From NCBI GenBank assembly GCA_030248215.1, contig JASANG010000858.1, positions 1 to 64,000 on the forward strand: 64,000 nucleotides of DNA. Direction: 5' to 3'. This stretch comes from Enoplolaimus lenunculus (lineage: Eukaryota > Nematoda > Enoplea > Enoplida > Thoracostomopsidae). A model generated the notes under the pieces. The model had not been told where the DNA came from. It worked only from the letters and a program-made list of their open reading frames with translations, and searched no databases. Made by a program: the position numbers and the translations under genes. Numbering within the stretch: position 1 is the stretch's first letter; each line of letters opens with the position of its first letter. Shown piece by piece: positions 11,266 through 21,234 of the stretch.

Positions 11266-11551
11266 CTGTAGTGACCCGAGTAAGAGGGGGGACTGATGCG
11301 TATTTGGCCTCTCCAGAGGGTATCCCCTGTTATTCGGTACGGACAGCTATTTATTTTCAACTCTCCCTTCGCCACACTTCGTTACTGATATATTCGGTAT
11401 TGCAGCTATCCGTTGAACTTTTTTTTGCCTTTCATCAAAGCTTGAGGGATAATGCAAGGTTACAACTCTTATTAGAGATACGGACTCCTATTGATTGAGA
11501 CTCAAAATGGGGACCCCCTCTTGTAACCCCTTCTTATTCGGGTCACTACAG
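11266..11551. mobile_element. Pogo-like MITE, complete
   Basis: Inverted ends CTGTAGTGACCCGAGTAAG and CTTATTCGGGTCACTACAG enclose 286 bp. TA dinucleotides flank it at 11264-11265 and 11552-11553. The interior has GGCCTCTCCAGAGGGTATCC. TA duplications and these ends fit the pogo/Tc1-mariner superfamily. Confidence 0.8.
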
Positions 11552-11871
11552 TAGTGCTGTTAAATGTTTTAATGAGTTTAATTTGCATATTATTTCAGCG
11601 TGCTGCATGATATGCTGGATTCCCAATTGTGTGATATCTGAACTCTGCTCAAGTTAGTTCGAATTTTAAGATTAAACATTGGCATCATGTTTCGATTGGA
11701 ATTAGAACTTTTACTGCGCTACTATAAATGCTGACTTTAATCGAAACTTCAACACAGACTGAATTTAGAAATATATCATCTTAGCCTGAATGCTGCTAAT
11801 CTATTTCGATTGCTTCAGAAAAAAATTTCGGCAGTGAAATGTTTTAATTATTTTGTGTTGCATGGTACTTA

Positions 11872-12081
11872 CACTGCAAAAAATGGTGAGTCAAATTGAC
11901 TCTCTCCGAAAGAAGCTTTTCGGGACTACACAAACTGAGTCAAAATTCGACTCTGCCAAAGTCAAATTCGATTCACTGAGTCGCACGTTTGACTCTGGCG
12001 GAGTGGAATTTGACCCAGTTTGTGTAGTCCAGGAAAATCTATTTCGGAGAGAGTCAATTTGACTCATCAGTTTTTGCAGTG
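11872..12081. mobile_element. Tc1/mariner-like palindromic MITE, 210 bp
   Basis: The whole element is one long inverted repeat. It starts CACTGCAAAAAATGGTGAGT and ends in the inverted form, with near-complementary arms full of GACTC/GAGTC words. TA flanks it on both sides (11870-11871 and 12082-12083). The sister copy at 60138-60347 is the same length. Two overlapping ORFs here are products of the palindrome. Confidence 0.85.
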
Positions 12082-12281
12082 TACAGTAAAAAACAACATA
12101 TTCCGACAACTTTTATAAATGTGAAAAATTGTTTATACTTTGAAATGAAACAGCTTTGACAACACTTTGAGTATAAATACAATATTTGTTATAAATGGTA
12201 CACCTCCGGTTTCTTGTTCTAGCTTCGGTATATCGGTTTCTGTTGAAGTAAAATTAACATTTTTAACATCTGTTTGACTAT

Positions 12282-12463
12282 GAAAGGTCGCACCGTTTTT
12301 TTCCGCGGGATTCCAATAGAGTATGCTTAAGCTTTTCATTAATTTTTTGTTTAGACTTAGGCTTAGGCTTAGTTTAGGCATATCCGTAGGCTAAAAATTA
12401 AGATACGGCTCAGGCTTAAGAATATGCTTTACTACTGTTGTGCTCATCAAAGCAACATTAACC
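12282..12463 (+). mobile_element. Family A MITE, strongly diverged
   Basis: CGCACCGTTTTTTTCCGCGGG replaces the usual left arm. Inside are GACTTAGGCTTAGGCTTAG and a second CTCAGGCTTAAGAATATGC block. The right end is ACATTAACC. Confidence 0.55.
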
Positions 12464-12901
12464 AAAAACAGCAAGAGATATCGTTGTTTCGAAAACTGCA
12501 AAAATTTTCATTTGTGTTTAAATTAAATTTCAAATTTCAAATTCGAAAGATCCAAATTTTAACCATTTGTGTCGCACCCAAATGTGTATAAATTTAACAA
12601 TTTTCGATCATGATTTTTTCAATTTGAAATGAAATCTGAAATCTTGTTTCAAGATCAGACGAGTTTCTAGCCATCATCGTTCGACTGTAAAAGCTCGATG
12701 CTCGAGCCCGAGATGCATTCATGTTGCATTTAAAATAGATTTTAAAATTTTTGCTTGTAGCTGGCAAGCGATTCATCTAAAATTTATTTTGAACTCATGA
12801 CTTGGAGGTGTATATAATACATGTTCCACTTCACCATCACCGCTCAACTGTAAAAAGATAAAAACGCCCGAGTCGAAATGACATTCATATTACGTTTAAA
12901 T

Positions 12902-12942
12902 AGCTTATACTACTGTTACAGCCCTGTTCTATACATTAGCCA
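12902..12942 (+). mobile_element. Family A MITE, right-end fragment
   Basis: AGCTTATACTACTGTTACAG then CCCTGTTCTATACATTAGCC is the family's right end. It stops 28 bp before the splice acceptor of the Quiver-like exon at 12971. Confidence 0.75.
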
Positions 12943-12970
12943 ATACATTCGAGAATGTTTTCCTTTACAG

Positions 12971-14161
12971 ATAAAGTAACATGCTGGTCATGTGATAGCA
13001 AACAAATCCCAGAATGTGCTGATCCTTTCAATCGAACGACGATGTACGATATTCCAGTATCGCAGTGTCAAGGTTGTTGTGTCAAAATTACGGGACGTGA
13101 TCATAACCAAAGTATTAACTGTTTTTCAAAGAAAAAAAATCATTTTGAGACGTTTTTCTTATGAATTTACAACGCTTACTTACTATGAAAAGTTAGTACC
13201 CGCCATAGCCATGGCAATCGGATTACGTTTTATCTTACTTAAAGTTTAAAAAATTGACAATTTACTGTTAATATTTCACGTTTTAATCTCTTGGTTAAAT
13301 TGCAACAGGATTCGTCGATTTTCGGGTTCAAACCCAAATCAAACTGTCTCGATTGACTGCCCAAAGCTGTAATTATTTTCAGCCATACGTCTCAAACTCA
13401 CACAAATTTTAGTTAAAAAACCTTCTTGATTTCTAGGTTTATATTGTCAAACGCGTATAGCACCTATCACCAGTTTGCGAAACAGTTTTATACTGACAAC
13501 TTGCGCAACTGTGTATCACAAATTGGTACAGAAGTAGGGCTAATCAAGCTCGAAAAAAATGTGTTGAATTTCGAACCTATCCATTCAGTTGATTGACCCA
13601 TGTATAGAACAGAGCCGGAACATTTTCCGGCCGGACTGTAATAGCGTACGTTTAAGCTTTAGACTAATTTTTTGCTTCGGCTTACGCTTAAGCTTAAGCT
13701 TAGGCTTAGGTATACGCTCATTCTTACGCTTAGGGTTAGGCTGAGGCTTAGGCTTAGGCTTAGGAATACGCTTATACTACTGTTCCGGCCCTGTTCTATA
13801 TACATTGGCCACTTGGTCGAAAAAGTTTAAAATACGGCTCCGAATTTCAGATCCGTTCGTTCAGCGAGGTTGCACCGGCGACTCAAACCTCGAAATCGAT
13901 CCGTACTTCTACAGCCATTCATGTTTTCCAGAATCCCGTGGCCGCAGTGGCCGAATGTGTTTCTGTGAGCGTGACAAATGCAATTCGGCAACACATATCG
14001 TGTCGTTTAGGTCTCCTGGTTACATTTTAACAGCGGTTAAAGGTCCATTGAAACGCTTGTGCCCAATCCTCTGCTCCCTAATCGATACAGTTTATTCGGC
14101 GCTCAGATTTGTACCTTTCCCTACACTACTTGCGTCTGCGACTCCTGTTCTACTCTTGTAA
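12971..14161 (+). CDS. Quiver/Ly6-like GPI-anchored three-finger protein (5' exon missing)
   Basis: Two exons can be placed: 12971-13096 (acceptor TTTACAG, donor GAC|GTGATC) and 13851-14161 (acceptor TTTCAG, stop TAA). Both junctions are phase 1, giving 104 codons including the stop. The first exon contributes CWSCDSKQIPEC and a CQGCCVKI segment. The second contributes RGCTGD, SCF, CFC and a final DKCN. This cysteine spacing, with RGC and a closing C-N pair, is that of Quiver/Sleepless proteins, which fold as Ly6 three-finger domains and in flies tune potassium channels and acetylcholine receptors. The last residues (PFPTLLASATPVLLL) form a hydrophobic tail with no basic end, as expected for GPI attachment. 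The signal-peptide exon must lie upstream and I could not find it. Two family A pieces sit just upstream of the two acceptors. Confidence 0.8.
13595..13810 (+). mobile_element. Family A MITE, complete, in the Quiver-like gene intron
   Basis: It starts GACCCATGTATAGAACAGAG and ends CCCTGTTCTATATACATTGGCC. The core has two TTAGGC arrays. Flanks AGTTGATT and ACTTGGTC match at only 5 of 8, so the insertion is old. It ends 40 bp before the exon at 13851. Confidence 0.8.
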
Positions 14162-14440
14162 CCATTGGAAAACTTTAGAATATTTTATTGCGCGACAATG
14201 GCAATATTGCTATCCATAGTCGGAAACTGTCAGTCCGGAGCGGAAAAGCGGTAGAGCAAATAGCAAATAAACGGGGAGGGGCTATATTTTAGCTCCGTGG
14301 CGTTGTTATGAAATAAGTTAACCCTTTTCCGTATACAGCAGCTACATTGTGCAAACTGCATAGAGAGTGTGATCTGTTATTATACGTATGTGCATTGTAA
14401 AATATCTACAACACGTGCCAGCGAACACCTTCGGACCTGG

Positions 14441-14540
14441 TTGTAAGCTGTCTTAGTGGACCAGAGACATGCGGCTCCTATTCGAAAGACCAGGGTTCAA
14501 ATCCAAGCTGCTTGAAAATGAATTTCAGTCCAAGCGGAAC
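14441..14540 (+). repeat. tRNA-derived SINE-like unit
   Basis: TGTCTTAGTGGACCAGAGAC serves as an A box and CAGGGTTCAAATCCAAG as a B box at tRNA-like spacing. The ends cannot pair as an acceptor stem, so it is a SINE head or tRNA pseudogene rather than a tRNA gene. Confidence 0.5.
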
Positions 14541-14725
14541 TATTTGATGCGGGTGAAGGGTATAATATTAACTAACTATGATACACACACTAACGTGCTG
14601 CAATATTTGAATTTGTTTTAATTTATGGGCGTCCCGTTTTCCGCGAGACAGCAATTGAGTAAACTTTAGCTCAAACTAACGTTGTTGTTTGAGTACAGGC
14701 TTGCTTTTTTCACGCGATTTGCGGC

Positions 14726-14878
14726 GGCGTTCACACGTGCGAATTAAATTCCATCACGTGATTTCTAATGAATAATTTACAGCTGCAAGAACTTCAAATC
14801 TACTTTGTGATCAAACTTGCACGTGCAAGTTGTACGTGCAAGTTTTTGTTGCAAAAACTTGCACGTGTGAATAAGGCT
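14726..14878. mobile_element. PIF-like MITE (ACACGTGCAAG arms)
   Basis: GCGTTCACACGTGCGAATT at the left is inverted relative to AACTTGCACGTGTGAATAAGGC at the right. The interior repeats CTTGCACGTGCAAGT. TAA follows the right end. Confidence 0.6.
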
Positions 14879-15299
14879 TAACGCTTCATAATAATTATCA
14901 TTAATTTATTGTGGTACGCCACTACAAAAGCTCATTCCCAACAAGCAAAGACTGAACAGGCCGCTTTACCATGGCAAATGCGACGCGTTTCGCCTGCGAG
15001 TTTACCCGCGCTAAAAAGATTACCCACGAGCCACCTTTTACACGCGTCTGAAGTTTAAAGGTTTTTCACACCCAACCGCAAATAAAGCACGAATCTTTCG
15101 CTTTTTCTATGCTCACTGACTAGGTTTCAGTTAATAGCGTAAGCATGTTTTAAATTTTAACTCTGAAAAGTCTGGCGAGGGTAAAAATTGTCAATTTTTT
15201 ACCCGCGTGATGCAAATTTTTACCCGCGGGTATACTCGCGGCTGATATTTTTACCGACCCGCGTTTAACCGGTGGTAGACGCCCACTAAAACTGAAAAA

Positions 15300-15960
15300 C
15301 TAGAATACTGGAAAATTTACTGAAAACAAATTTAAATATTGATATCATAAATGCATTTTGACATACTTCAAACAATCCCATATCTATATTTAGTTTCTAA
15401 AATAGATTTGAAGCTAATCATTGAAACAACACAACAATATTTTGCCTGAACGCCAAATACCGCGAGCCAGACAACTTTAACTTCCTCTCTCCACATTGAA
15501 GGTTAAGGCGCTTAAGCTTATGCAACGCGATAAGAAATTCCTCTACTTAAGTCTAAACCTAATCCTAAACGTAAACGTGTGATGGCAAATAAAAGCAGAA
15601 CAAATAGTACTTATACGAGCCATGCAAACTAAGACAGATGACAATACAGTATGTTATATTTGCCGCAGCCGGAGGGAAAGCGAAATTAAAACGTTAAAAA
15701 TGAGGCTTAATTTACAAAATCTCTGCGAATTTTTTTCTCAAAATTGTGCGAAAAGTAAAACCGAAACATGGCAAACAACCAAATTTTGTCAAACTATGCG
15801 AAATTTCACGACCGAAATTGTCAGTACCTCGTTCTAACTGTGTCGGAAACCGATTTTCTGCCGGAACTGGAGGTGTTATCTGTAGTCAGCGGCGCCAGTA
15901 TAGAACACACCCCGAATATAACGCTCGAATCTAACCGCAAACGAAAGCCGAAGGCTTACT
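15300..15960. repeat. Dispersed repeat with TTTC-ACNACCGAAATTG motif
   Basis: TCTGCGAATTTTTTCTCAAA, then ATGCGAAATTTCACGACCG and CGGAACTGGAGG recur in the same order near 18.93 kb, 29.82 kb, 30.40 kb (reverse) and 51.4 kb. The overlapping ORFs in three frames here are therefore repeat sequence. A degraded family A piece lies at about 15488-15575. The family is unknown to me. Confidence 0.45.
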
Positions 15961-16524
15961 GTTTTGTTCGGGTTCTGTTTCTTTTATACCGGAAATAGAA
16001 GCGAGGCGCAGGAACACATGGGATGGCGCGGTTCGCCCCATTAAGTAGGCCGCCTTATATAGAGCAAATTAATGACGAGATAAATGTTTTCAAGTTTTGA
16101 AATTTTTATCACAAAAGTAGGCTTGAATTTTTTCAATGAAAGAATTATCTAAACTTTTTGTTAACCGAAATTTTATGATCAGCTGCTAGCTTAATCAGCT
16201 TAGAATTGTACACACTGCACAAAATTAAACTCGGGAGAAGATATATTAATGGAAATGAGCGCAAAAATCGCTCAAAATCTATTAGATATTTTGCCTAAAT
16301 TGCTTTTAGCGGATAAGATGGATATGTTTTTTGCGTCAGGCCCCATGATGCGGTGTGAAAGCGGCTCATTCGGTGGCACGAGTTGTTGATCCCTGTTCCA
16401 TCATTGTGTTATACACATGAACGATAGTAGCTACATAATCTAATTCATTGTTCATGGTTCAGAATGAATTTCTAAATATATACAAAATAAACATCTTTTT
16501 CTTGAGATATCCCACATATCTCGT

Positions 16525-18630
16525 CTAAAAATTCATCAGTGGAACTATACGGTTGGGCGAAAGTGGCTGTCGGCATAATGCACACTGACTCGCACCCGAA
16601 GAAAGTTCTGCAGAACACTGCCAACAATAAACGTGCCCGCACGGCGTGGTTGCAGCGAACCAAACGGACGTTTCTAAGCACAAGGGACACTTGAGACCAC
16701 AACTGTTTGAGGGCGATCGAAGCTCGTTTACATGGACAGCGGAATGAATCCAGTGCTTATCAGAGATTTCAGCAGGTATTCCAAGGGAAAATCGAAGCCT
16801 AAAAATTAAAATAATATTTATCTTCTCGGGTACAATACCGTATGATTATGCACGTTGACGGACGGCGATAACGGTGACGTAGGGTGACGGATGGAGACTT
16901 ACGGTCACGGACGGCGACGTAGGGCGACGGACAAAACGTGCGTGACGGACGGTGACGAACTGGGTCGAATAACGTTAGAATTTTTGAAATCAATATCGAA
17001 ACCCTAACATTTTTCATTACAAGTTTCACTGAAAAAATTACCAAAAACGATTCAAATTCTGTTATAATACCAAAAAACGTAGCAGCATCCACATCTGCCG
17101 AGCCATTTTCTACCGTCGTCCCAACCCAGACTTACATATCCTTCAAAATCCGTCTACACGTCACCGCAACGTTCGCCACAACTTGCGCGATCATAATCCA
17201 GCCAAGAACACGAAACCACCAAATTGCATCAGTGTTAGTTTGCGGTCGCATGGTGACATAGCTAATACCAGTAACTCGTTTCGCGGAATGGTAATGGCGG
17301 CCAGTGATATAAAAGACTGCCAGATGAGCCTGCCTCAAAATTCCCACCATCGAGATAACATTCTCAATCACAGTTGAAAATTTGGATTTTTGTGCTGAGT
17401 TCAGTCTTGTTGATTCTGTAACGCTTCGCTTACATCGTGACAGCACCACTTGGAGTGAATATGACATTGCAACTTGTAATACGATCATTGACAAGCGATG
17501 AAACGCGTTCGGAACCCTTGGACGGCTGCGACTAGTTGTTTGAATCAGACCAACATATTCTTCGCCAATCGTCTGCAAGCCTAAAATCTGAGTATATATC
17601 TGAAATTATGGTGTCTTAAAACTTAGTATAAATAATTAAACTTAGTTCGAATCTGTTCAAAACAGTTTCTAAGTAAATTATAACAAAATTTGGCCATTAT
17701 AATCATTAATGAAGTATAACAAAATATCCACCACGAACTCTGCCAATGTACATAGCATAAGGCCGTAATAGTATAAGCCTATTCCTAAGCCTAAGCCTAA
17801 GCCTAGGAATGCGCTTATAACAATGCAACAGCCTACGCCAATGCAAAAAATAGTTTAAAGCTTAAGATTACTCTATTGCAACCCACAGAAAAACGTGAAG
17901 CTTAAGATTACTCTATTGCAGCCCAAAGAAAAACGAGCCGCCCCTGATTTCTAAATGGGTCATAGCTCTTAAAACATACTACTAAATAAATTAACAGCAA
18001 AATTTGATTTTTAGGTACCATATACGTATTATATTCTCAATTTCATCTCAAAGCCACCATTTCAATACGGCGTACACTCACTAAAAATATGCTGCTTAAA
18101 TTTAAGTAAAACTGTTGCCGAATTAAGTGTCGGTTTTACTTGCTATGGCACTTGGCAAAGTTTTACTTAATTTTAAGCAAACACGAAATTCTTAGTTATA
18201 AATTTTCGTAATTAACCGACAGCAGTAGTTTTACTTAATACTTTTACTATATTTCAGCAAAATTTACTCAATATTTAGGTCACTTATACTTAACAAAAAG
18301 TTAGTGAAATTTAACTACAGTATTTTATGTAAAGTGTTTTACAGAGCAGCTGAAAAAACCCTTAAAAACGTTCAAATTGCTATGCAGCATTCATAAAAAA
18401 TAGTAATTTTAAACCAAAACGAAACTATTTTTCATACCCAGTCCAGTTGTGAGCAAGTAATAACCCATTTCTGATGTCATCGTTAACAATTCGTCATATC
18501 GTGTTATAAATCGACCACCGAACATTTCGCGGCACAAACGAATCACCGAGGATCGAATACACGTCACAATATCCGTATCTCGACCATGAGATCGGATAAA
18601 TTCTGACACTTCAGCCGGGAACAACGTCAT
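16525..18630 (-). CDS. PEX10: Peroxin-10, RING-type E3 ligase of peroxisome import
   Basis: PEX10 sits in the peroxisomal membrane with PEX2 and PEX12 and ubiquitinates the import receptor PEX5 so that it can be recycled. Three exons join in phase: 18630-18438, 17580-17136 and 16798-16525 (912 nt, 303 residues; human PEX10 has 326). The start is the first ATG, giving MTLFPAEVSEFIRSHGRDTD. The join of exons 1 and 2 reads LTTGLGLQTIGEEYVGLIQ, matching the family's LTT-x-QT-LGEEYV motif. Exon 2 carries the hydrophobic AVFYITGRHYHSAKRVTGIS segment typical of PEX10. Exon 3 ends in a C3HC4 RING with C250, C253, C266, H268, C271, C274, C285 and C288, inside CPLCLE...TPCGHVYCWQC...CALCRQPL. All zinc ligands are present and the gene looks intact. 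Intron 1 holds a family A MITE and intron 2 a GC-rich minisatellite. Confidence 0.95.
16850..16968. repeat. GC-rich GACGG minisatellite in PEX10 intron 2
   Basis: Degenerate units of GACGGACGGCGACGTAGGGT run for about 120 bp in otherwise AT-rich DNA. The block is open in several frames and gives spurious ORFs. Confidence 0.75.
17741..17961 (-). mobile_element. Family A MITE in PEX10 intron 1, with internal duplication
   Basis: TGCCAATGTACATAGCATAA and CCCCTGATTTCTAAATGGGTC are the ends. The core has CCTAAGCCTAAGCCTAAGC. A unit of about 40 bp containing AAGCTTAAGATTACTCTATT is tandemly doubled, making this one of the longest full copies. Confidence 0.8.
18080..18330. repeat. Dispersed TTAAGTAAA repeat
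   Basis: TTTAAGTAAAACTG, TTTTACTTAATTTTAAGC and AGTTTTACTTAATAC recur in both orientations. Related sequence lies near 33.6 and 40.7 kb. It is in PEX10 intron 1. Confidence 0.4.
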
Positions 18631-19156
18631 TGCTTAAATCAATTGCCTGCTACGGTTATTTTAATCTTTAAATGGCGTGGCGTATATAAGACTGGTATTT
18701 GATAGGGTGTGACTGTAAGTCAACAAATTTTATCACAGCTAAAGACGCCAACAAGTTTTATTCGGTACCAGAACCGTAGATGGAACTAAAGGTAGTAAAA
18801 TGATGTTGAATTTGCTAATTTACATCGGAATTCTACACAGTGTTGGCAATGATTTTTTTAAACATTCATTGTTCAGAAACTTTAAAACTTCCAAGTCTTC
18901 CGCAAAGATGTAAATAAACTTACTGAATTGCTCAAATTTTATTAAAAAATTTCACTACCGAAATTGTAGAAACCTCCACAACCGGAACCGGAAGTCGACA
19001 AATCATGTTCTATCTAGAATGTGCTCAAAACTATAGTACCATGAGTAGATAATAAAATAAGTGTACAACTGGCATTCTGTGAACAAAAGAATGTATCCAG
19101 CGCACGTTGCGTTTTTTACAGACTCCCTAGCGGTCTGTATGCAGTTTCGTATACTT

Positions 19157-19319
19157 GGCCCATGTAAAGATCAGAGACGGAAAGTTTTTTTGTGGGATTG
19201 CAATACCGTGTAAGCTCAACCCTTAGAATAACTTTTTGCTTGGCTTAGGCTTATATTTATACACTCAGGCTTAGGAATATGCTTATAATACTGTTCTGCC
19301 AATGTTCTTGACATTGGTC
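19157..19319 (+). mobile_element. Family A MITE
   Basis: It starts GGCCCATGTAAAGATCAGAG and ends GTTCTTGACATTGGTC, with GGCTTAGGCTTA inside. Flanks GTATACTT and ACATACTC agree at five positions and differ only by transitions, as an aged 8-bp duplication would. Confidence 0.8.
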
Positions 19320-19347
19320 ACATACTCTATAGCGACGTTTCACCATT

Positions 19348-19538
19348 TTATCTGTTTTTATATTTAGCCCGGGAATATTTGCGAAACTCAATTAGTATTG
19401 GCAAAATAAATAATCTTTTAAACCACATTTCGTATTCTCTTTCTGTTATTTCGATCACCATCCGTTTCAATTCATTATCCGCAATCCGCATACGTCCTGT
19501 TACTCGAAACGTGCGAAGATGAATAATCTCAGATATAC
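19348..19538 (-). CDS. Candidate terminal exon, unidentified
   Basis: After an acceptor (TCACCAG) a frame stays open for 62 codons to TAA. The peptide includes RTFRVTGRMRIADNELKRMV and EITEREYEMWFKRLF. The composition is protein-like, but I recognise no family and no upstream exon. It lies 0.7 kb upstream of PEX10 on the same strand and could be the end of another gene or chance. Confidence 0.25.
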
Positions 19539-20430
19539 CTGGTGACCAGAGTACTACCGGAATTCTGGTTTCGGTGAAAATTCGTTTTCAAAATCTGGTT
19601 CGAGAATAAACCGCATTTTTCATGCCAATTTTCCGGTATTTTCGGTTAAATGAAATTTCTCTAATATAAAATTTGTATAAAAACTGTCATATCATAAGTT
19701 AATTTTCTACAATTTTTCAAGTGTGCATTGCCAAACTTTTGTATCATATATATACTTTCAATTTCACGGTATAACAAACATTTTTCACTTTCCGGCTGCG
19801 CGATTTCTATCTGTTTTCGCATTCCAAATCCAATATTTTATAATTTAGCACAAACCAAACAAAAACCCTATACATAAGGATGCAAAACATAGCTTTTTAT
19901 TGAACACAATACTAACGCGCATCAGAAACAATAAAGTGACAACTGACTCCCTCATAACCGAATCCGGCGGTATTTATAGTGCAATCTATTTTGCATATTC
20001 AAATTCAAGCGACTTCGGTATCCTTGATAAACTATGGCTTCTTTGTCTTTGATAAACTATTCTTTTCCGGCTCAATTTCGCCCCCGCTTTGACCTCACCG
20101 AAACCAGTACCTGATTTGCATACTGAAACCAAAAACCTGTACCTAAATTTATTCTGCTTTCGTGACCTTACACTGACAAGGACACGAAAGCGTGACAAAA
20201 TTTAATCGCGTTTCCTACGCTATTGCCTGGTCCACAGATCATTGATTCACAAAACACTTGTTTTACAAAATTTAATGATGCAATATACCAAACACAGACA
20301 GAAAACAATTGATATACTAAAAATCGTTGCCATCAAATTTACCTGTTTTGCTCCGTTTTTCCTACATCCTAAACTGTTCCCCAGTCGTCTTCCGCTCCCT
20401 ATTTAATACCACACTACAAACTGTGCATTC

Positions 20431-20461
20431 CACTTTACGGCCCTGTGCAATATACATTGGC
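20431..20461 (+). mobile_element. Family A MITE, right-end fragment
   Basis: TTACGGCCCTGTGCAATATA then CATTGGC is the family's right terminus only. Confidence 0.55.
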
Positions 20462-20706
20462 AGAGTTACATATAGTCATTCGTGGCCGAGTTTATACTTC
20501 GCTATCATATGATTTAATAATGGCCAAATTTTGCTGTAATTAATACTTGAGTTGTGCGTAAACAATTCCACATGAGAGGTAAAACGCCGATTACCGTCCG
20601 TGGATTGCGTTCTCAGCTATGTCTATTGCGGTATATACTTATTAGTTGACGATAAGTCTTACTGAACAAGTGAACGAAACTGCATGAATTTACATCCGTT
20701 TTGTCG

Positions 20707-20952
20707 ATGTGCTATGATCGTTTGATAATACTGTTCAAAAAAAATTATACATCGACTTTAAATGAAATTCGTCTCCAACACGAACGCTTTTCAGTTCCCG
20801 TTTCGCATTCTATTTCGTTTGCCGACTTGTCACTGGTACAGCAGCTCATCTTAAAACGGGTGGACACATACAATGGAGTTCAATATGTAACGGTGAAAAA
20901 AGCTCGCAAGGAAAGCGAGCGACGACGAGCAAAGTGCAATTTTGTTAATTTG
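20707..20952 (+). CDS. Candidate exon, unidentified
   Basis: A frame open from an ATG at 20707 runs through HERFSVPVSHSISFADLSLV and QQLILKRVDTYNGVQYVTV to a basic stretch KKARKESERRRAKC. It ends at a strong donor (AATTT|GTAAGTTAG). The donor and residue usage suggest a real exon, but I find neither a partner exon nor a family. Confidence 0.3.
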
Positions 20953-21108
20953 TAAGTTAGGCAGACATTTTGCTGTTTTTTTTATCAAATTTTCCACTCT
21001 ACGTTATCCAAAATGATGTGGCTTCAAAAAACAGGGGCCGCTCGCTTCCCATCTAACTGCTGCGCCGCTGCGATTTCTACACGTTCTTCGTCAGTTTTGA
21101 TTTCATTT

Positions 21109-21234
21109 CTAAGCGCTGTAGTCCATATTCGAGTTATCTTCTACAAGTGTAGAAAGCTTTTCGCAATTCTTTGATCCATCACGATTGCTGCCGAGCAAAC
21201 TCCGACAAACCACATCACAAACAAATGCATCGCC
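21109..21234 (-). pseudogene. Decayed tandem copy of the EXD2 C-terminal coding stretch
   Basis: Read on the minus strand this gives GDAFVCDVVCRSLLGSNRDG, then LVEDNSNMDYSA and a stop. The real exon 191 bp upstream reads NDAFVCAAVFHILVGSYRDE and VVEDNLDMDYNT. The two are clearly one duplicated unit. The copy follows the EXD2 stop directly and is out of frame with it (191 is not a multiple of 3). Confidence 0.8.

Noticed and set aside
11853-12109. Overlapping ORFs on both strands with repeated FDS and SNST words
   Set aside because: They arise from the 210-bp palindromic MITE, which codes the same on both strands.
14441-14540. Functional tRNA gene
   Set aside because: A- and B-box-like sequences are present but no acceptor stem pairs, and no proper cloverleaf forms.
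15622-15998. Three overlapping ORFs that looked like a small gene
   Set aside because: The same sequence blocks recur at several other sites in unrelated context, so this is a dispersed repeat.
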